The notes under the pieces are model-generated. The model was given only the letters and a program-made list of their open reading frames with translations, was not told the origin of the DNA and ran no database searches. 64,000 nt of DNA from Puffinus mauretanicus (Eukaryota; Chordata; Aves; Procellariiformes; Procellariidae), in contig JAJKFH010002183.1 of NCBI GenBank assembly GCA_023333565.1, forward strand, positions 60,197-124,196, in the 5' to 3' direction. Shown here piece after piece: positions 55,780 through 64,000 of the stretch (the stretch's first letter is position 1; every line of letters begins with the position of its first letter). Both the position numbers and the translations under genes were made by a program.

Positions 55780-58109
55780 GTATCTGTGCTAGTTGTCTGT
55801 AGGCAAGAGGATCTGTGACCCTGTTTCTTCCCTCCCTTATTCTTTTGGCCCTCCAGACTATAAGAAGTCTGAGTAATTCATGTCCCTTATTAGTCTGTGC
55901 CGGGGAAAAGAGGGTTTTGAGATGCTTCTGTGACACCTGAGTTCTGCTGCACAACAAATATACTCGAAAGGCTTTGTCGTATATAACCCACTAGAAGCGA
56001 GAGCATTCAGGTAAGGAAATGAAGGGCTGCAGGGCTCAGCTGTGCAAGAGGAAAATAATTAGGGCATGTTTATCTCATGCTCAAACCTACAGAGGTGAAA
56101 AGCAAGGGACGGAAAGACTGGTTCAGAGGGAGCTGGGGGTGGGGAGGGCGGGAAGGAAAGGACCTGACATGGGAGTGAATTAAACCTCTCCAAAAGACTC
56201 GTATCCCTGGGATAAATCCCCTCTCCCTCTCTGTTCCTGCTCTAACAGAGGATGATCTCTGCCTTCCTGGCTTTTCCTTTCAAGGTCTCGGGACCTGTTG
56301 TTTTCAAAAGGTTAAAGCCCTGGAGCTACCGAGGGAAGGGTACGCTCCTTGAAAGGTGCCAGGTGAAGAACATCTAGATTTCTAGGGGTTTCAGGTTTGC
56401 TAGCATAAAAGGAAGAAAAATATCTTCAAAATGTGAAATAAGCCTTTGGTTCTTTTTTTTTTTTCCCAACCCAGCTGAGTTCTGATTCAGATGAGGCTTC
56501 TATTTCCACCTGGGCTTGATATTTTTCTCTAGACCCTCCCTCCCCACTATAGAGAGCGGGGTGCACACACCATCACAGCCAGTGTAAAGCCACTCCGTGG
56601 AGCTGTGGTTTCTTCTACCCCTGTCCTGTCGCGGGATCAGGCGATGCAGACTAGATCAGAGCAAAGAAGGTTGAGCAATGCCACGCGGAGCTCTGGCTCT
56701 TCCTTCCCCCTCTTCTCTCTCCACCGTCCCAAAATGATGCGTGGAGTTCGCAGCAGTTCTTGCAGACTTGCTCGAATCAAAACGCTCGGCACATCCCTCG
56801 CTTGCTCTGTGCTGTTTGCTCTCACGCTGCCTGTTCTTTCTGGGCTTCAGACCTGGCTTTCATGATTTGCACATTTCAGAGCAAATATAGCCCTTGCCAG
56901 TCTGCAGGTCTGGTTCAGCGGCAGAACCCAAGAGAGAATGTTTTCATCCCAGGCTTTGCCACAAATCTCCTGAAGCCCTGAAGAGGTGGTCATTTCTCTC
57001 TCTCTCTTTTGCCTCGCCTTTGCCTCTTAGGGCTTCACGTTCTCCTTGCCATCCCAACACGTGCTGGTGCAGGCTGTTCCTCTGGCACCTGGTAGCGCTG
57101 CTCTTTCGCTGGTCCCTGCTTTTGCAGAGGGCTGCAGGAGGGGTCTGTGTGCGGGGTGAGGATGCTGCCGGCTGGGCACTGGGCTGCCGCGCTGCCACCT
57201 CCGCGGCTGCTGGTGATTGCGGGGGGCCAGGGGAAGGTCTGCACCGGTGGTTTGACAAACCCCTGCCCAGCCCAGACGGGTTGTTCAGAGGCAGCCCTGG
57301 GCGAAAAGATGGAAATGATGCTGTGAGTGTTGTGAGTTTGGAAATGTGGTTACTCCTATCTTTGGATAACAGTGACAAGGTGCAAAGGAAGACGGGATGG
57401 GATTTTTAGTTAGAAGGATCGTACCCTGGCTCTAGAGACTTTTGCTTTATCTCCTCCCTGGGAAATGCAGATTTCCACGCACAGCTCTGAGGTTCCGCTG
57501 CTTCCCCACCGCCTCCCGTGCAATAAAAGCAGAACTGGGTGTCTCTTCATTTGCACAGCTCACCTTTATTTTTGGCCAAAAAGATAATCTGTTTAATCCT
57601 ACCATATCCTCCATGAGACGCAGCTTCCTACATCAGTTCTGTGCCCCTGAGGGTAAAGAATTATTCAAGGCATCAAGCCTGACCTGGATTTTGTGTGATG
57701 TGATCGCATCCAGAGCATGGAAATCCATGCGATCAAATGGCAAATCTCTGAGCCTTGGCAGATATGCCTCCTGCTCTGCAAAAGCATGTTGCCATGGCTA
57801 CATCTCAGTGTGAGCATCTCTCTCCTTATCCCAACACCGTTTCTTCTGCCAGGGTTGCTGCCTGCGCTCAGAAGCCCACCCTGGCGCGGGCAGTGTTGGG
57901 CTGGGGCTCCGCGCGAGCACGGAGGCAGTGGGTAGCGGGGAGCAAACAAGCTCCTTGTTTGAATTAGAGGTGGGTGAATTGTTGCCAATGACACCTTAAA
58001 GGGAAAAAGCGAGCCCAGCAAGAGCTTGAAATACCTGTCAAAAATACCGCCTCTGTTTATGACTTGGGAACGCAGAAAGTGAAAAGCAAACGGGAGGTGG
58101 TTGCCCTGA
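55780..58109. other. No gene seen
   Basis: Includes a TCTCTC run at 56995-57008 and a GC-rich stretch at 57040-57310 with opposing frames of 144-171 codons and no domain. Nothing else recognised. Confidence 0.45.
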
Positions 58110-58260
58110 GAGCTGGGAAACCTGAGCTCCAGCTCTGCCCTTCCCGGCAGGCAGTGATGCGAGCATCTCTGCGTGCTGCGGTCCCCTGCGTCGAAGGGGT
58201 GACAGTTACCTGCCACCTAAAGGGTAGCTCGTGATTTATAGACGAAAGTCGCTGAAACTA
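58110..58260 (+). mobile_element. MIR-type SINE, diverged
   Basis: CTGAGCTCCAGCTCTGCCCT, then CATCTCTGCGTGCTGCGGTC, GAAGGGGTGACAGTTACCTG and a tail TGATTTATAGACGAAAGTCG. This is the order of the MIR sense strand (CCAGCTCTGCCACT, CTCTGTGCCTCAGTTTCC, AATGGGGATAATAGTACCTG, then the TTAAT...AAAGCGCT tail). Diverged, with short gaps; ends approximate. Confidence 0.55.
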
Positions 58261-61119
58261 CTTTTTAGGCTGAGTTACGCTTGTTCTGAGAGCAGCTCCT
58301 CTATCACACACCAATAGTTGTGGTTTTGTGTCACAAAAAAAAAAGCCTGATCTGTTTACAGGCTATAAAGCAGAAAGAGAGGAAAGCTCCCAAAATAGTG
58401 GTGTGTGTTTGGGGGGATGTTACTACTGGAGTGCTTAAATTCCCTGACTGAGCATGAAAACCTATATAAGGCCATGGGACCCGTATCATGTATGTCAGGG
58501 CTGAAAAGCCCATGGTGGTTCTTGGCTGGGAATAATTACAGCCCCCGGTGCTGGGCTGGGAGAAGAGTGTGGGGCTCCCACAGCTCTGCTGTAAGGCAAC
58601 TGGGAGCAAAACTCTGCATCCTCACAGGATGTTCATAGTCCGAGTCGGTCCTTCTTTAGTTCCAGAGCTCCTATTTTTCTCAGCCATCCCCACTGAATGT
58701 GTATTATCTGGCTTGGGGACGCTGATGGGGAATGAGACAAGTAGGTTTGTTGGCCAAAGGAATCGTGCATAAAGGAAAAATCGGGTTGTCCCAGGCCAAA
58801 CCCTACTAGCCGCGTTTTGAACTCTCTCCCACGTAGGTAAGGTGTGTGCGATCCCTAGTGCACGTCCAGCTTCACAGCCTGGATCCTTCTGCCGTATCTT
58901 CAGTGCAGTGAGTCCAGAGCTCATTGTCCCCAGCCAACGGAGAAGGGGAGGCATTGCCGGAAGCTGAAACGTGTTAAATGGGCTCAGCTGCCCGGGCTGT
59001 GCCGCGCGTTCCTCATCCGTGCTGGATGCCACCAACTGCCTACGTTTTGTAGGACGACTGCTCGCAGTACTGGGGAAAGCTGACGGCCTGTGCCCTGCAC
59101 AGGCTGGTACCTGCCAAGCCTCCAACGCCTTTCCTGTTCCTGCCGGTCCTGCAGCAGGAGGGGAAATGCTCTGGATGAGGAATCTGTGTGCTCCAAGCAG
59201 CTGCCTTGTGCATTAACAGACAGGAAGGTGTCTGAAACACTGTCTACAGGGTCTGGAGAGCAAGAGGTTGTTCCTCTCCCCTTTCTGCTTGGCTCTCAGT
59301 ATGAGCGATGATGGAGGCTGCAGTGAAGGTGGAGGGCTGCTGCTGCTGCTGCAGAGCTCCCATCTCCTCTGCCAGCCTCTCCCGTACCTTGGTGTGTGTA
59401 ACCAGGTCTTTCAGGGCTGGGGATGAAAGTTCCCTAGCATCAAGGGCAAAAGAAATACAGGAGAGAACTTAGGGTGGTTGGGAGGAATCTGTTTTCCCCA
59501 CTCCCCAGATTTCTGGAGTTTCTCCTGCAGAAAGATCGAAAGCATGTGTATCTTTTTCCTCTTCTGGTTTTAATTGTGTATTCTAAAATGAAACTGCAAT
59601 ATAGGCACTTATTAAAGTAGCCTTCTACTGCCAGAGTCACTGTGTTTGATAGAAACCCCAGAAAATCCCCTGAGCCGCAACGTGGGAATCCAATTCTTTT
59701 CAGTTGATGAGACTGTAAACACATTTCCTTGGATTTGCAAGAACCATAGCAAGAGTTTCAATCATATGAATAAAGCAAAAGAATATCTGATGGGGAATAT
59801 TCCTGCTTTGCATATTCAAAACTTGCAGCCTTATTCTTTGGCAGCATCTTTTCAAAGGAATGGACCATAAAGAGGCAAAGAAGCATTGCCCAGGGGATTG
59901 AGGCAAAGATCCTCCCAAATTAACACAGTGGGGGGTATTCTCGCCATCAAATTTAAATCATCCAAGTTAGATACCTAAATTTGGAGCCCAGGAGCCTGCT
60001 GTGGCCAGTAGTGTCTCTAAGACAGCTCTTGCTCCCAGTTCAGTGCCCAGCGGCCCTAGGGAACTTAAAAAATTAGCCTAAAGGAGCTTTGAGTTGGGGT
60101 GAACATCCTGCCAGATGAGCGTCAGTGCAATGGAGGCTGTTGTGGGTGAGCTCGAAGATAACCGTGCCTTTCGTCTTGAGTTGAGCTGAACCCCCAAATT
60201 CTAGTACTTCCCATTTCACTGAAAGTGGGTGCGTTTCCTTGCCGTGCAAATTTGGCCTGGTCGCTTCAGTAGAAAAAGAGAGCTATAAATATAGAGAAAA
60301 TCTGACCCACGGTGCTTGCTATATTGAAAGAGAAATCCTGTAATATCAGATACCTGATTCTTTTTTTCCTCTTTGCACCTTAAAAACAAGTGGCAGTAGC
60401 TGATTCTAAAAATGAATCCGGTTTTGGTGAAAAGGTTCTTACATTTCCAAGCTAATTTTCCTATCTCTTGTGTTTAAGTTTCTTTACCAGCTGGCCTACA
60501 GAGTCCCTGTGTGGCTGGCTGAAAAATGTGGCTTGTTATACTTCCCCTCTGCGTGCCCTTTGGGAATGTTTTTTAAAAACAAAACAACTGTTTTCCAGAT
60601 TTTTAACAATTTTCTTGTTCAAAGCATATTCCAAAAATGAAGCTCTTGTCTCAATTTTTAGAACTTTATGAAAAAAAAAACTAATTCAGCTTTTAATTTA
60701 TCTGTATATTGAAATCTACATGCAATTTGCCAAAAAGACAAAATATTTCCCTTTTCAGTACTGTTGGTAAGTTTTGCTAAGAATTATATTTATTCCCCAA
60801 AGACAATGAGATTGAGGAGCAGAGAACAGCATGAGGAAGTCTTGCTGCTGGTGTGATAACTCCTTTCCAGAAAAAGCCGGTCTTATATCTTGGTTTGGCA
60901 CTAAAATGATGACTTCAAGGACTGTTGGTATCTCTTTCCCAGCCCTTTGGTGTACAAACTCGTTAATGTGCAAGAAATTGTACATATGCAAATAGGCGGA
61001 TGATAAGCAGCTGGCTGGCCCTGCGTTGATCCCCTGGCATTTTGGCTTCTTCCCACTTCCACCGGCTCTGCCCGTGCCACTTTTCTGGAATCCGCTTGAT
61101 CGGAGCATCTTACAAAACC
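58261..61119. other. No gene seen
   Basis: A (CTG)5 run lies at 59337-59352. Opposing frames at 58600-59240 lack domains. No repeat family recognised. Confidence 0.45.
59337..59352 (+). repeat. (CTG)5 microsatellite
   Basis: Five GCT/CTG units, short and perfect. Confidence 0.8.
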
Positions 61120-61370
61120 TTAAATGGAAGATAGTAGCATTTCTGATCTCATTTTCCAGTATTTCAGCTGTGCCATAATCTATTTACCACACAATTTGTG
61201 TCACTTTGATAAGCAGCTGCTTCAAGACTGCATTTATTAAAATCAAGAGCAGGGACAGCTTTCAAGTCTCTCAAGTGTTGTAATAAATGTTTGAAATTAG
61301 TCATTACAGTGTTTGCCATGGTTCATATCATAGACTCTATCTAAATGACAAATGATCACAGCCTGGACAT
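61120..61370. promoter_or_regulatory. Possible conserved non-coding block
   Basis: AT-rich, non-repetitive 250 bp with CATAATCTATTTACC, TGCATTTATTAAAATC, GAAATTAGTCATTAC and CACTTTGATAAGCAGCTG (which contains a CAGCTG E-box). It has enhancer-like texture, based on composition only. Confidence 0.25.
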
Positions 61371-63683
61371 GCACTTTTTTCTTTTGGTGGCGCATTCGCA
61401 GCGGGATGGAGATGACGTTGGGCTAACCCAACCCGACACAGCAGAAGTCGGAGCAGGGGTGGGAAGGGAGGAGTGGAGAAGAGGGAAGGTTTCAGTGGGA
61501 AACCTTATCAGAGTCTCAGGGCAACGGCTTTGAGCAGAGAAGTGCTGGCTCAGCTCTTACTTTCCTGGCTAAAAATGAAATAAATCTGAAAAACAGCCAA
61601 AAGCCCAAAGAAGAAGCCATGTACTTTTTGCAATGCAGAGCAATTGGTTGTTACCGTGTCTGGATTATGCAAAGTTTGGCTCTTCCCCCATCAAACAGCG
61701 CCAGTACGGGAAATTCACCTTGTTGCTCTGCTACAGATGGCTTCTTAATGTGTGCTTGCCTGGCCATGGGTTTGTGCTGATGTGGTCATTTAAGAAGGGA
61801 AAAAAAAAAAACCAAACCAAAAATCAAACAAAAAACCCCCTTTGCTAAATGTAGTTATATGTATGTGTACATATATATTCACGCATATATACACATAGAC
61901 GTATTAAACACATACAGCATAGAAAAGAGACAATTATTAAGACAAATATTCTGTCTCAATTCATTTTGTTCTTCATTTTCCCATCAGGAACGTAATAGCT
62001 AAATTTATAGTGTTGAGTCTGGGCTATAAATTCCATTATTTTCAGTGACTATATCAATTACATCCCTTGAAAAGGGACCCCAAGGCAAGGGGAGAAAACT
62101 GGAGACAAAATCTTCAGAAGGGAGGATGCAGGAGGTGGAGGGGAGAAGCATCCCCTCCCCTTTTTTATTCTTGCTCGTTACCAATAACAGCACCTTATCT
62201 CAGCGTAAAAGTCTGCTCAGTTTCTTGGCGATCCAGCTGGCATCCAACCCAGCACACAGTGCAACTAAGATCACAAGTGTGTCGCTGCGGAAATAATTGC
62301 GGCACTGCACACGCGGGTGCCGACTCAAAAGGGGAGCAGGAAATGGTCTTGTCTGAATATAAATGGTATTTATTTTGAAAAATTCAATTATTGGAAAAGA
62401 AAACAATGGATCTTTTTTGAAAAGAAACTGAAATGAGTAAACTACTCATCTCCTGTCCTTGAGCTGAAAACAATTTTTTTTTTTAAAAAAGTCTTTTTGT
62501 ACTGGGACAAGCTTGAAAAAGGGAAAGCGCAGTATCAAAGAGCAGCGTGCTGAGATGAGAAGTTGTTTCTCTGGCAATTCCTATGACTTTTTTAAGGGTT
62601 TTACTATTTCTCTTTCTCTCTTAGAGCAAATGACTGAATAACGTTGGCTGCAGGAGGCCGAGTGCTCTTAGTTGGTATGGACGTGGCTGCTGAGAATGCT
62701 GCTTACCATGGGACTGGGTTTTTTTCAGTGCTCTCACCCCCTTGCAGAGCTACGCAGTGAAAGGCAGATCAGATATTAGGGGAACCAAAGCAGGAGCCTG
62801 TCCTTGCTAATACGAAGGAAAAGGAGCCTGTGCCAGGCGTTGAAGAGCTGGATGGTGCTGCACATCCAAAATGGTTTAAAACTTTGTCCCAGATGTGTGT
62901 GCCAAATTCTAACTTCTCAATGTTTCAGAAGAAAATCTCGTTAATATTTCCAAATGGCACAGGCTGCTGGGTTTGCCTGTAACTGCACAGGAAAGCTGCG
63001 TAGAGTCCGTCTGCATAATTATTTCAGGTCCCTTCCGCACTGGAGCTGTATTTATCCTCATGCCCGTCTAATGGTACGCAGCACTGTACCTTAGCTTGAA
63101 CAGCTCTTCTTCCTCACCCAAAGGTTTACCCCCTCAGTATGTTTATTAGCAGTTTCTTCTGTCCTCAGCCTTCACTTTAATTGGCTGCATAACTTTAAAC
63201 TGTTTTAATCTCCCCTTGTAGGACAGCCCTTCTGCTCCCCCCAGGCACCTTTGTAGCCCGTGCCTCTTTTAGTTGAAGGTTGATGTGACTTTCTTGGACA
63301 CAAGTGATGAGAGCTGCCAGACGTCCCTACCTCTGCTGGAATGCTATGCCTGATGCCTCCAGGCCTCATATTGGTCTTCCAAGTGGTGAAATTCCCAGTT
63401 AGCAGCAGAAATTCTTGTTTATCCCCCAATGCATCATCTCCGTGTCTGGTCTTGACCCTGGGAGCAGGAAGGACGAGTGGCAGGAGGAGAGGGAGATAGG
63501 AGGCTCAGGAAAGGGTAGCACAGTCTTGAGCTGGGAAGGGTGCAGGGAGTGAGGGGAAGGGACCATCACCAGGGTGTGAGATGAGATCAAGGAGAGCACT
63601 GCTTGCAACCACAGCCCATCAAATCCTGCCCAGGATCCTCTGGGCAGCAGGACTGGAGCCTGTCTCTTCTGCTGAGAAGCCTT
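61371..63683. other. No gene seen
   Basis: Contains A/C-rich sequence at 61800-61840, an imperfect TA/CA-rich stretch at 61850-61910, and otherwise plain DNA. A G/A-rich stretch precedes the CR1 at 63470-63600. Confidence 0.45.
61800..61910 (+). repeat. A/C-rich and TA/CA-rich low-complexity sequence
   Basis: An A-run is followed by CAAACC-type words, then imperfect TATATG/CATATATAC alternation. Confidence 0.75.
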
Positions 63684-64000
63684 AGAATCATAGAATCATT
63701 TGGGTTGGAAAAGACCTTTAAGATCATTGAGTCCAACTGTTAACCTAGCACTGCCAAGTCCACCACTAAACCATGTCCCCAAGCGCCACATCTGTGTGTC
63801 TTTTAAATACGCCCAGGGATGGTGACTCCACCACTTCCCTGGGCAGCCTGTTCCCGTGCTTGACAACCCTTTCGGGGAAGAAATTTTTCCTAATGTCCAG
63901 TCTAAACCTCCCTTGGTGCAACTTGAGGCCATTTCCTCTCGTCCTATCACTGTTACTTGGGAGAAGAGACCAACCCCCACCTGGCTACAACCTCCTTTCA
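63684..64000 (-). mobile_element. CR1 LINE 3' end, continues beyond the window
   Basis: Minus-strand CR1. The + strand starts with AGAATCATAGAATCATTTGG, the complement of the CR1 3' terminal motif. Reading leftwards from 64000, the sequence encodes the ORF2 C-terminus (GLFSQVT in one frame; a one-base slip then moves the remainder into another frame) and the 3' UTR. It is a different CR1 subfamily from 15561-16108, whose 3' UTR words differ. It looks less diverged than the older copy at 16109-17740. The 5' boundary lies outside the window. Confidence 0.92.

Noticed and set aside
56894..57409. 171-codon + and 144-codon minus frames
   Set aside because: They overlap on opposite strands in GC-rich sequence and have no recognisable content.
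59337..59352. CTG repeat as an expansion-prone locus
   Set aside because: Only five units; far too short.
1..64000. tRNA, rRNA, microRNA or CRISPR features
   Set aside because: No tRNA box pair, recognisable microRNA seed hairpin or regularly spaced direct repeats were seen, and CRISPR would not be expected in a bird.

Overview
The window reads as non-coding nuclear DNA from a bird. The clearest evidence is interspersed repeats: three CR1 LINE copies, including one nested inside another, a solo endogenous-retrovirus LTR of a type I associate with Neoaves, and several worn MIR-type (amniote SINE) and L3/CR1-type fragments. Base composition alternates between AT-rich, TAATTA-bearing stretches and short CpG-rich islands, as in avian intergenic or long-intron DNA. 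No complete protein-coding gene is visible. The long reading frames are either CR1 reverse-transcriptase remnants or chance frames through GC-rich or low-complexity sequence.

Layout. 1-1.84 kb: two CpG-rich patches, one with a YY1-type AAGATGGCGGC motif, each ending at a good splice donor. 1.84-11.2 kb: mostly featureless, with AT-rich regulatory-looking blocks at 4.7 and 9.3-9.75 kb and a CpG patch at 10.4 kb. 11.2-15.3 kb: a CpG-rich exon-like segment, an old L3/CR1 fragment, two MIR copies, a CTCF-like site and a 96-bp open exon-like block. 15.54-17.74 kb: an old CR1 interrupted by a younger CR1. 17.9-27 kb: AT-rich blocks, a CpG patch with an RFX X-box, low-complexity sequence, and a long plain stretch. 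27.01-27.58 kb: the solo LTR. 27.6-44 kb: mostly plain, with an RFX X-box at 35.8 kb, an AT-rich block at 37.0-37.4 kb and a 66-bp exon-like block at 39.3 kb. 44.1-46.3 kb: the strongest candidate conserved block, an unusual periodic poly-A array and a CpG patch. 46.3-63.7 kb: further AT-rich blocks, an X-box, one exon-like block and a MIR copy. 63.68-64 kb: the 3' end of a third CR1, running off the window.

How it may work together. The pattern is a gene-poor regulatory landscape: homeodomain-rich blocks, near-palindromic RFX sites, a CTCF-like site and a few CpG patches that could be lncRNA or alternative first exons. Everything beyond the transposable elements is inference from motifs. Cross-species alignment and RNA-seq would decide it. 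I did not find a convincing new biological system.
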